Positions 12,220 to 20,762 of a stretch of 22,212 nt of DNA are shown one piece after another. The translations under genes were made by a program, and so were the position numbers. The notes under the pieces were generated by a model. It was not told where the DNA came from. It worked only from the letters and a program-made list of their open reading frames with translations, and did no database searches. Position 1 is the first letter of the stretch. The number at the start of each line of letters is the position of its first letter. The stretch comes from a virus: the IMG/VR virus record IMGVR_UViG_3300013094_000305, positions 1 through 22,212 of that record. One strand, written 5' to 3'.

Positions 12220-14520
12220 ATGAGTGATATAAGAATACCGATAAATTTAAATAATAAAAATGAAAAAGTTGTAAGAGTAAACTTAGAACAAGAGTTTGAA
12301 ACTCTTGATGTTTTGAGTTTGAAAATTACAAGTACCGATGCATATAGAAGAATGTGTTCGGATTTTGGTGTTATTGTCGGTAGAGTTACATTAACAAATG
12401 GATTTGGGGTTCAAAATGCTAAAGTTACTGTATTTGTACCAATATCTGCTGACGATCAAGAAAGACCAGAAATAACACAACTATATCCATTTACATCATT
12501 GACAGATACATATCCAAATGGTGTAAGATATAACTTGTTACCAAGAGTTAGAGGTGCGAACCCAAGTCATAGAGCGGTTGGTAATTTCCCTAATATAAAT
12601 GATTTTGTTCATTATCCACAATCTGTTGAGGTTTTTGAAAAATATTATAAATATACAACCATAACTAACCATGCTGGTGATTATATGATATTTGGTGTAC
12701 CATTAGGTAAACAAGATGTTGTTATGGATTTCGATGTTTTCGATACAGAATCATTTGATATTTCAGCTAATGATCTTGTACAATTAACAACAGTTAATAA
12801 TGCGTTAGATAGTCTTGGTACATTAATAAGTGCATTTGGTACAACAACAAGTCAAACAGTAGATCCTAATAAAATACCAGATTATACCTATTACGGTAAT
12901 AACAACTTTGCTGTGGAGATAAAGTTGGACATATCATCTATGCCAAATATATTTCATGGGCAAAAAACAATTAACGTTGCACCATTCTGGGGTGATGATA
13001 ATTTTTGCGATGTGGGTATAACAAGATGTGATTTTACAGTCAATTTTAAATACACGCCGTCAGCAGTATTTTTTGGTTATCTTGATTCTTTGTCAGGTGG
13101 ATTTACTATTGATTCGGCAACATACAAGATGGCACAATTACAAGATAACACCAAAGCATTTCCAAATCAACCACAGATACTTGCAACAGATTCATCTCTT
13201 GGATATATGAATGGTGATATTTATCCATTCCAAAATCCTAAAGTTGTTGTCTATAAATTGGCGGATGATGGGGTGAGTAGACAAAGAACTGGTGTATATG
13301 AATTATCTGTTAATAATGGTATATTTAGATTAGCATTACCAATGTATGAGGATTATTATTCCTATAATGAGTTTGGTGATCTTTTACCATCCAAAGATAA
13401 AAAGACAGGTATTCCTACAAAAGGACATTATACATTTGAATTTTATGAAAATTCCGAATCATGGTACGGTAGAAGACAACCAGAGGGCTGGTATTCCAAT
13501 CCAATATTACCTGGTTTTAGAGTTCCATCAACAAATGATGGAGATCCGAATCTTGGTGGTTGGAATGATATATCGACTTCTTTATTCGAATATGATATAC
13601 ACGATAGAAAAAGAAGGTTTTATACATTAAAAACAACTTATTATAAACATACAATTGATGATGTTAGGGAATCAGGTAATTATGTATCGTGGTTTCCGTA
13701 TACAAGTCCGTATAAAGTATCTAATGACATCTATTGGAATTATCCAGTTGATTTCAGAGATATTCCAAATATTACAAATGATACAAATAGTATTGATATA
13801 ATTGGTTCGGTTTTAATGCCAAGGATAAAAATTGATTTACAACCAACAGCATATCCATATCCTGCACCAAATAGTACCGATGATATAATATCACCAGCTG
13901 CAATTATTAACATACCATATATTGATGGTTCGGTTACATATAACACACCAATAAAAGAATACGAAAAATACTTGGGTATTGGTGTTGGATTGAATGGTGT
14001 TAATTCAGGGGATGTTTTCAGAGAGCTATATAGTGCAGGTAGTTTTTTTAATTCTAATGGCGTATCCACATACGGTCAAAACCTAACATGGGATTATGGT
14101 GACAATACAACATTACCAGCACCATTTTTGACTGGTTATGCTTTGGAACTTCAAAATGTTGTTGGTTCCACAGCGAATTCTTATGGTATACAGAATCCAT
14201 ATACTCAAGCCGTAAATTTACAATATACATACGGCCCTTTTATAAATTCAGTTGAAGATATCTTCTTGACAGAATTTATGGATTTTAATGTTGTTGATAT
14301 TACAGATGATCTTGATGTGTTAATATCTAATGGTGTTTATTCTTCATTCAGAAAAGGTGACATTACTCAGGCAGAAACCGATTATTCAAAATCAATCAAT
14401 TCGTTTTCAACAACTAACTATAAAGCTAACTTATTCAATAACAATTTCTATTATTTTGGAAGATTTGAACCAAATAATGCATTAAAAGATATTGAATTAT
14501 ATTATAAAGTTAAGAAATAA
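12220..14520 (+). CDS. Large probable baseplate protein with a carboxypeptidase-regulatory-like beta domain
   Basis: A 766-residue protein that begins one base after the gp6-like gene, so a virion role is likely. Residues about 49-176 look like a carboxypeptidase regulatory-like (Ig/transthyretin-like) fold: GVIVGRVTLTNGFGVQNAKV early and TNHAGDYMIFGVPLGKQDVV later, with an insertion between. The rest is rich in Tyr, Asn, Asp and Pro, with many beta-type stretches and no recognised catalytic motif. By gene order it occupies the place of gp7 in T4-like wedge operons, but I see no sequence match to gp7. No signal peptide or membrane segment. Confidence 0.8.
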   Translation: MSDIRIPINLNNKNEKVVRVNLEQEFETLDVLSLKITSTDAYRRMCSDFGVIVGRVTLTNGFGVQNAKVTVFVPISADDQERPEITQLYPFTSLTDTYPNGVRYNLLPRVRGANPSHRAVGNFPNINDFVHYPQSVEVFEKYYKYTTITNHAGDYMIFGVPLGKQDVVMDFDVFDTESFDISANDLVQLTTVNNALDSLGTLISAFGTTTSQTVDPNKIPDYTYYGNNNFAVEIKLDISSMPNIFHGQKTINVAPFWGDDNFCDVGITRCDFTVNFKYTPSAVFFGYLDSLSGGFTIDSATYKMAQLQDNTKAFPNQPQILATDSSLGYMNGDIYPFQNPKVVVYKLADDGVSRQRTGVYELSVNNGIFRLALPMYEDYYSYNEFGDLLPSKDKKTGIPTKGHYTFEFYENSESWYGRRQPEGWYSNPILPGFRVPSTNDGDPNLGGWNDISTSLFEYDIHDRKRRFYTLKTTYYKHTIDDVRESGNYVSWFPYTSPYKVSNDIYWNYPVDFRDIPNITNDTNSIDIIGSVLMPRIKIDLQPTAYPYPAPNSTDDIISPAAIINIPYIDGSVTYNTPIKEYEKYLGIGVGLNGVNSGDVFRELYSAGSFFNSNGVSTYGQNLTWDYGDNTTLPAPFLTGYALELQNVVGSTANSYGIQNPYTQAVNLQYTYGPFINSVEDIFLTEFMDFNVVDITDDLDVLISNGVYSSFRKGDITQAETDYSKSINSFSTTNYKANLFNNNFYYFGRFEPNNALKDIELYYKVKK

Positions 14521-14521
14521 T

Positions 14522-16285
14522 ATGGATAATTTAACAGAAGTATTAGGACAGTATAAAAGCACGGCAAACTCAAATGTTGATTTGAGTACAAGACTTATAT
14601 TGGAACAACCGTCATCTAATACTATAGAAACAAATTTATTTCTTGAGATTAGTCAAGACAGCCAATTTATATTAGAAAAACAATCCTCTAATAATTTTAG
14701 AATATATGGTAAAATTAACCCAATCATTAATACCAATCCTGTAAATAAATCATCCAAACCAGTTGCGGTAACACCAATAACTATCAATAGAAACTTATTG
14801 GATTTTACAAACCAGAATTGGAGTGTTGTGTTGTTACAACCTATTCAAGATAACGGATTTAAAGGTCAAAAAATATTGAATAATGTTAAAAATGATGTCA
14901 CATACGATCTAAATAATGGTTTACCTGCTTTAACAAAAACTCAAAGTCTTAAAGATAATACAGCTGGTTTTTTATTATATCTTGGTCATAATTTTTCCCA
15001 AGGTGACAGTGTGTATATAACAAATACAGATCCAAATAATGCTCAATATTTAGGTTCAGGTATATATGAAATAACAAGTGTTAATGGTAATCTTATAACG
15101 GTTAACGCATCATTTAATTATAATAAATTTATTACACCAACCAAAGTATATTCACCATTGAATAATGTTGCTTTGATGAATGCTGAAAATGGTTATAACA
15201 ATATAAAGGTAAATGTTAGTCCAAAAAAGCTACAATCATTTTTAATCAATAATACTCAAAAAGTTTCTACTACAACAACTAACACATTAAAATTTAGTAT
15301 AAGAAATATAGATTTTAATTTTACACCTGTAGATATAGAAAACTTTGTATCAAATAGACCAAGTATATATAAAGTTGCAAAACCAAGTTATTTCATAAGA
15401 AAAATACAAAACAATGAAATATTAGAATATTATGTGAAGAAAGCACAGGTTTTGGCGGTTCTTGATAATTTTGATGATTGTGCATTTTCCCAATCAACTT
15501 ACGGTAGTATTAATAAAAATTTCATTTTTAAGCAAACAATAAATACAGATTTATTAAGAGATAATTTAAATTATCCATTAAATAATTTGTATATAGGGGT
15601 ATTCAAAAACGGTAGTACAAGCGATGCAACTTTTGGTGATGTTGAAGCAAATTTTTATAATTTAATAGAATTCACAACAGATTCAGATGGTTTTGAAATG
15701 GTATCGCCAGCTAAAACCACGTTATTAGCATCAAAGCCTAAAGTTGGTGATATACACATGATATCATTATGTGAATACAGTCTTGAAAATTTAACAGAAA
15801 CCGAAATAACACCTATGTATCATAGATTTATACATAATGATGTTCTATTTCACTATAATCCGTTCACAAATATAACAATAAAACATTTATCGAGCTATGT
15901 TGAAACTGGTAATAATGTATTGAATATGCCAGATTACGCATCATATAGTTTAACCAAAAAAACATATTTATGGAGGGATCTTTATGATATTGGCGTTGCT
16001 GATGAAAATGGTGTTACTGTTGATTTTCCATTCATGAATAATTCATATTATGTTTTTAATAATATTAACTTTATTTTGAATATTGAAAAAAATAAAACAA
16101 CAAAATACGATTTGAATATCAACGATATTAGCCAGGCCGATTTATTGAACAATGGCGGAATAAATGATTTGAACAATCTTATAAATGATTTAAATTCTAT
16201 AACTGATACACTAATTGGTGATACAACAAACCAACAAAACCTTGATAATAATCCATTCCAAACATATACAGATAAACCATGCTAA
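14522..16285 (+). CDS. Probable tail/baseplate structural protein, unknown family
   Basis: 587 residues from ATG 14522, one base after the previous stop. An upstream in-frame ATG at 14492 would overlap the previous gene by 29 bases and is less likely. The protein is rich in Asn, Thr, Tyr and Ile. A small beta-rich stretch, LGHNFSQGDSVYITN...GSGIYEITSVNG (about 155-195), resembles domains often found in phage fibres and baseplates. The C-terminus is a low-complexity Asn/Leu/Asp run (INDLNNLINDLN). No function beyond virion structure can be assigned. The stop overlaps the next start. Confidence 0.75.
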   Translation: MDNLTEVLGQYKSTANSNVDLSTRLILEQPSSNTIETNLFLEISQDSQFILEKQSSNNFRIYGKINPIINTNPVNKSSKPVAVTPITINRNLLDFTNQNWSVVLLQPIQDNGFKGQKILNNVKNDVTYDLNNGLPALTKTQSLKDNTAGFLLYLGHNFSQGDSVYITNTDPNNAQYLGSGIYEITSVNGNLITVNASFNYNKFITPTKVYSPLNNVALMNAENGYNNIKVNVSPKKLQSFLINNTQKVSTTTTNTLKFSIRNIDFNFTPVDIENFVSNRPSIYKVAKPSYFIRKIQNNEILEYYVKKAQVLAVLDNFDDCAFSQSTYGSINKNFIFKQTINTDLLRDNLNYPLNNLYIGVFKNGSTSDATFGDVEANFYNLIEFTTDSDGFEMVSPAKTTLLASKPKVGDIHMISLCEYSLENLTETEITPMYHRFIHNDVLFHYNPFTNITIKHLSSYVETGNNVLNMPDYASYSLTKKTYLWRDLYDIGVADENGVTVDFPFMNNSYYVFNNINFILNIEKNKTTKYDLNINDISQADLLNNGGINDLNNLINDLNSITDTLIGDTTNQQNLDNNPFQTYTDKPC

Positions 16286-18849
16286 CATCAGTATTAAATA
16301 ATATAGATTTGAATGTTGTTGCCAATATAACAAATCAAGATCAAAGTTCGGATACGGATTTTTATTACCAAAATCTTTTGAATAAAGCTGGTGATAAAAC
16401 AATCAATGCTATTTTTGACAGTGAGATATATAATTTTAAACCCAAATCTAACACTATAAATTTATTTACATATTTTTTGTCATTTAAAAATATGGATTTG
16501 AATCCAGATATAGTTAAGAATATTGAACCAGCATTCTCAACATATTTGAGTTCAGCTAAGAGTATATTAGATACTAATATTACTATATTGAACCCATATG
16601 AAATTAAACAGGATAACAATAATTTGGCACCATTAACACCACTTGATGCTAATTTAACACCACAACAAATCAATATCACAAGACCATATTTAGTTACTAA
16701 TCCAATCGAGGAGTTTATAAAAATTAAACCATTACAGAGTGGTTTACCATTATTTTATGATTCTTTTACATTTCCATTTTCTCAAAAAATCGAAACGTGG
16801 AAAAATGATATAAATGGTTTTAGTAAATCGGCTTTCCTATATAACTCTTTTTTGACTATGGAATTCTATACAACACCAATTCCAACAACTCAAAAAAGAA
16901 TCATGTTTATACCAATTTTTGTTAATGATAGATATATGTATCATGAACAATCTGTAAATGGGATTTATCAAGCAAGACCATCGTTCTCTTTAATCGATGG
17001 AGTGGAAGGATTCTCAATTAATTTTTTGAATAGTTATACAACACAAAGTTTTTATGTGAAGTTCAGTTTTTGGGATGCTCTTTCTGGTAATAAAATTCCA
17101 TTAATCCCATCTTCAATACATAGTCCGCAAAAAAAAGGTGTACAATCTCAAACAACTTTTAATCACAAAAATGAATACTTGAATTATAGCTTCAATTATA
17201 ATAATAAAACATATGGTATATATGAGTATAACGAGGCTATTGGTGATTATATAATTGAGGCATATGATATTGATCTTTACCAATTATATTACGATGATTA
17301 TTGGGCTGGTAAACTTGTACCTAATACAAGACCTATAAATTTAAATGAACCAATAATTACCACTGTTGATAATACACGAATATTCAAACCGTCTGTTAAT
17401 AAAACAAATATTCAAATACCAGATACTAAGCAGTTATTGTATTTAGATAATGATCAAATAAATAATTATTTTTCCCAAATATCTGATTTTGATTATGATG
17501 TTAATATAGCAAACAGAAGTATTGGTAAACATACTGTAATTAATGATGATAAAACATCTGGGTTCATAAAAACAACATTAAAGAATAATTTGGTGAATAA
17601 TCAATCATGTATATCCATCAAAAAAATGTTCCCTTTTACAAATAAAATTATTAGTTATCAAAATCTTGGTGAAACAACTATAGATGTAAATTGCTATGAA
17701 CATTTGATAGATAGTATAAAAATAACAAATAATGGAACTTCAGATAGTTTTTATATAAATAAATTGTCACTTAGTAATTGCACTATAAATCATAATCCAT
17801 TACAATATCTTGATAATTACCAGTTTCCAGGTAACACCCAACAAATTGTTTTTAATGATAATAACGTCTATTCAATAGACAAATACAATAAAAAAAGAAT
17901 TATTGCAGAATCATATATTACATATTCTGATATATATACTACAAAAAATAATCTTTTTTCAGATCAATTTACTGCTTTCATCTCAGACGATTCTTTGATA
18001 AATACGTATAGAGAAGATTCAAGTGTCTTGAATGGGTTGGCAGATTATATAAATAAAAATTATTATAAGTCAAATGATGAAAATTATAATTGGGTTTATT
18101 ATGTAATCCCAAATGGCCAAACTTTACAAAATCTTATTGATGATGCAATTCAAACCGCAACAATGGATAATGAAACTTATTATAATAATATCTTTAATAT
18201 TGACCTAACAGATTTGAATGATTTGAATCGATTGTTTGATTATTATTTAAGTAGTGATAAAATGTTGCAGAAACTATTTTTTCTTGTATATGGTGGTGAT
18301 AATATAATAGGGTATAGTGATTATATCTTAAATAAATTTAAAACTAATTTTCCTGGCTTTGTTAACTTGACACAACATTTGTCAAATGATATCGATTTTA
18401 CATCGCTTAATACTAATTATAGTAACTCTGATTTGACAAAATATTATGAATTCGAATATAGAAATTCAGGAATTACAACTGGTAGTACGTTACAAGGTCT
18501 TACCGATTATATACATGGTAGTACGTTACAAGGTCTTACCAATTATATACAAAACAATATAGTTAAAGATACCAATAATTATTCAGTGCAATCAGAAATT
18601 GGTAATCTTAGAACTTTCATGTTGGGTATAACTGCGGAGTACGAATTCGAAAATACCACATCAATAAAACCAAATGATAGTATAGATATAAACCTTAAAT
18701 TTTTTCTTGGTGAATTTGCTGCATACTTTATTTATAACCCATATAATGAAATTACAATAACAGCTAATCTTAATTTGGAATTGAAAGATTCGGTTAAAAA
18801 TAAAATGGAATATACCATCCCAATAAATTATACACTTAAATTGAGCTAA
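16279..18849 (+). CDS. Large probable structural protein with a tandem repeat
   Basis: 856 residues, starting inside the last codons of the previous gene (7-base overlap). I do not recognise the family. The sequence is Asn/Tyr/Ile/Asp-rich, like its neighbours, with no enzyme motif. Near the C-terminus a 12-residue unit, GSTLQGLTDYIH, occurs twice in a row. The last 90 residues are beta-rich (IDINLKFFLG, ITITANLNLEL). By operon position it is probably a virion protein, for example a baseplate or fibre-attachment component. That is inference from context. Confidence 0.75.
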   Translation: MLTSVLNNIDLNVVANITNQDQSSDTDFYYQNLLNKAGDKTINAIFDSEIYNFKPKSNTINLFTYFLSFKNMDLNPDIVKNIEPAFSTYLSSAKSILDTNITILNPYEIKQDNNNLAPLTPLDANLTPQQINITRPYLVTNPIEEFIKIKPLQSGLPLFYDSFTFPFSQKIETWKNDINGFSKSAFLYNSFLTMEFYTTPIPTTQKRIMFIPIFVNDRYMYHEQSVNGIYQARPSFSLIDGVEGFSINFLNSYTTQSFYVKFSFWDALSGNKIPLIPSSIHSPQKKGVQSQTTFNHKNEYLNYSFNYNNKTYGIYEYNEAIGDYIIEAYDIDLYQLYYDDYWAGKLVPNTRPINLNEPIITTVDNTRIFKPSVNKTNIQIPDTKQLLYLDNDQINNYFSQISDFDYDVNIANRSIGKHTVINDDKTSGFIKTTLKNNLVNNQSCISIKKMFPFTNKIISYQNLGETTIDVNCYEHLIDSIKITNNGTSDSFYINKLSLSNCTINHNPLQYLDNYQFPGNTQQIVFNDNNVYSIDKYNKKRIIAESYITYSDIYTTKNNLFSDQFTAFISDDSLINTYREDSSVLNGLADYINKNYYKSNDENYNWVYYVIPNGQTLQNLIDDAIQTATMDNETYYNNIFNIDLTDLNDLNRLFDYYLSSDKMLQKLFFLVYGGDNIIGYSDYILNKFKTNFPGFVNLTQHLSNDIDFTSLNTNYSNSDLTKYYEFEYRNSGITTGSTLQGLTDYIHGSTLQGLTNYIQNNIVKDTNNYSVQSEIGNLRTFMLGITAEYEFENTTSIKPNDSIDINLKFFLGEFAAYFIYNPYNEITITANLNLELKDSVKNKMEYTIPINYTLKLS
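18481..18552 (+). repeat. In-frame 36-base tandem duplication
   Basis: Units 18481-18516 and 18517-18552 are identical at 34 of 36 bases by hand count. They encode GSTLQGLTDYIH and GSTLQGLTNYIQ. The two differences change Asp to Asn and His to Gln. The similarity suggests a recent duplication within the gene. Confidence 0.9.
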
Positions 18850-18852
18850 GAT

Positions 18853-19842
18853 ATGCAAATATTAATAGGAAATACAGATTATAATATCTTAATTGGTTTG
18901 GAATCAGTTGTATCAATAACTGGATCATATATTAATGCTAATAAATTGACAATTGATACAATAGAAAATATGCTGGATAAATCATATAATACAGCAATTT
19001 CACCAAATAGATACGCATTAGATAAATCGGTTTTAAATAGTTATACAACAACACAAAACGATAGTGCCACATTAAACGTAAAAGTAGTAAACCAAACTAC
19101 CGTACCAGCAAGTTTAACAACAACACCTGTAGACTTAAAATCATATGAATATATTAAAAATTATTTTAATACAACAAAGTATGTTTTTGTTACTGGTACA
19201 ACCACAAGTAAATTTAGTAACCTATATAATTCTTATTCGGATATCGATTTGGATGTAAATAACCGACCAAATACAATTTTGATAACAAATTCTTCTGGGG
19301 CAAATTTTTATAATTCTGCAAATGTGGTAAAATCTGTTGATGTAAATTCACCATATAAATATAATACTAATTCTGTCAAAGGATTTTCTTCTATAAGTCA
19401 GTTGAATAACGCTGTAAATTCATCCAAAACCCAGACAAATACAAATACGACATCAAATTTGAAAAAAATACATGTTCCTATCAAAATATCTGGTACCGAC
19501 CAATATGGTATGATTTTGAATATTGGCGATTATCTTGAATATGTTTTGTATATTGATTCTAACTATCCTATAAAATATATTGATTTTCCTGATGGAACAA
19601 CTACCTTTATGTATAGACGAGCTGACGACACTCCGCAAAATAATGCAAATGTTGTTTTATATCCTGGATTAATTGAGGAACCTAAAATCTTTAATCAAGT
19701 ATTTATTGATAGAGGTGTAAATAACGCTTTCGAACCAGTTATAAGACTGAAAAACGTTAAATCGGTGTCAGAACTTATGAAAATTGGTATAAATTATTAT
19801 AAAATGAATTCGCAAGGGTTCAATTTTAAAAATGTAAAATAA
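18853..19842 (+). CDS. Probable structural protein, unknown family
   Basis: 329 residues, 3 bases after the previous stop. No family recognised. The N-terminal half is Thr/Asn/Ser-rich. A long polar linker (NSSKTQTNTNTTSN, about 195-208) leads to a beta-type C-terminal region (VPIKISGTDQYGMILNIGDY, FPDGTTTFMYRRADDTP, then VFIDRGVNNAFEPVIRLKN). The last segment resembles motifs I associate with phage structural proteins, but without a firm match. Operon position suggests a tail or baseplate component. Confidence 0.75.
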   Translation: MQILIGNTDYNILIGLESVVSITGSYINANKLTIDTIENMLDKSYNTAISPNRYALDKSVLNSYTTTQNDSATLNVKVVNQTTVPASLTTTPVDLKSYEYIKNYFNTTKYVFVTGTTTSKFSNLYNSYSDIDLDVNNRPNTILITNSSGANFYNSANVVKSVDVNSPYKYNTNSVKGFSSISQLNNAVNSSKTQTNTNTTSNLKKIHVPIKISGTDQYGMILNIGDYLEYVLYIDSNYPIKYIDFPDGTTTFMYRRADDTPQNNANVVLYPGLIEEPKIFNQVFIDRGVNNAFEPVIRLKNVKSVSELMKIGINYYKMNSQGFNFKNVK

Positions 19843-19860
19843 AATATAAAAAATATTTTA
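19840..19860 (+). other. A/T-only inverted repeat in the 20-base gap
   Basis: TAAAATAT (19840-19847) and ATATTTTA (19853-19860) could pair over 8 bases around AAAAA, between two structural genes and just before ATG 19863. It is all A/T, so it would be weak and may be chance. No promoter motif shared with the other gaps is seen. Confidence 0.25.
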
Positions 19861-19862
19861 AT

Positions 19863-20762
19863 ATGGCGATAGGAGTTTATGGTGTAAAAAGACCAGCAGA
19901 TGTGGATCCGATAGATGTTGAGGTTATAGTAATTTACACGCCAACCAGAAATGCTACAGAAAACCAAATAATTACAAAATTAAATGGTAGTGATGTTTTG
20001 ACACCAGTTTATAGTAATTCAACGCTTGGTGGCACAAACGTTGAAGTTTTAGGTGGATTATACAACCTTAAACTTCCAGTAACAACATTCAATGCTAAAG
20101 GATTTTATACAATATATGTAAGACCAACTCAAATAAGGGTTACAATAGCTGATTGTGCCCAACTTGCAACATATTCGGATGTACAAGGTTTAGTTTTCGA
20201 TAGAAACTCTGTACCAACTGAATATATTAGTAAATTTACTAATAATGGCCTTGATGGTTATAGAGTAGAATATTTAAATGCTGATGGTACTAAAGTTAGA
20301 AATCTTTATAGAATTATAACATCCTCATTTATATCTGAACCAGTACAAGTAAATACAGCTAATTCTTCTCAAAAAAGCATTAAATACATTTACAATAATA
20401 CAGGTAATATGTTATTTTGTACTGTAACACCTAATGCAGCCCCAAGTTTTAAACCTACAGCGACCCCTTTTATTGGTAAAAAAGGTCAAAGTGTTATTAT
20501 AACAAATACCAATTTTGCACCAGAAATATTTGAGGTTGAGCTTGTAAATTATGATCTTGAGTCATTGGCTATCGCACTATACGGCGATCAAACAAAATCT
20601 ATCGATGATGGTATTTACACGTTATATGACTCAAATAAAAATATATATGCCCAATACGATCTTTATGAAATTAGAGACAATTTAAATAATAAATTATACG
20701 AGGTTAGACGTAAAAGAACAACTATAGATAATTCGAAAGCTTATAACAATATTATACAATAA
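19863..20762 (+). CDS. Probable structural protein, unknown family
   Basis: 299 residues. The N-terminal region looks like a compact beta domain (VDVEVIVIYTPTRN is close to the residues seen, followed by YNLKLPVTTFNAKGFYTIYVRP at about 68-89). The middle mentions YRVEYLNADGTKVRNLYRI. The C-terminal part is charged and ends RRKRTTIDNSKAY. No catalytic motif, signal or membrane segment is visible. It is the only gene of the block preceded by a gap of about 20 bases, and its stop shares one base with the next ATG. A virion role is inferred from position. Confidence 0.75.
   Translation: MAIGVYGVKRPADVDPIDVEVIVIYTPTRNATENQIITKLNGSDVLTPVYSNSTLGGTNVEVLGGLYNLKLPVTTFNAKGFYTIYVRPTQIRVTIADCAQLATYSDVQGLVFDRNSVPTEYISKFTNNGLDGYRVEYLNADGTKVRNLYRIITSSFISEPVQVNTANSSQKSIKYIYNNTGNMLFCTVTPNAAPSFKPTATPFIGKKGQSVIITNTNFAPEIFEVELVNYDLESLAIALYGDQTKSIDDGIYTLYDSNKNIYAQYDLYEIRDNLNNKLYEVRRKRTTIDNSKAYNNIIQ

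Noticed and set aside
14492-14521. ATG at 14492 as start of the 587-residue structural protein
   Set aside because: It would overlap the previous gene by 29 bases. ATG 14522, one base after the stop, matches the spacing of neighbouring genes.
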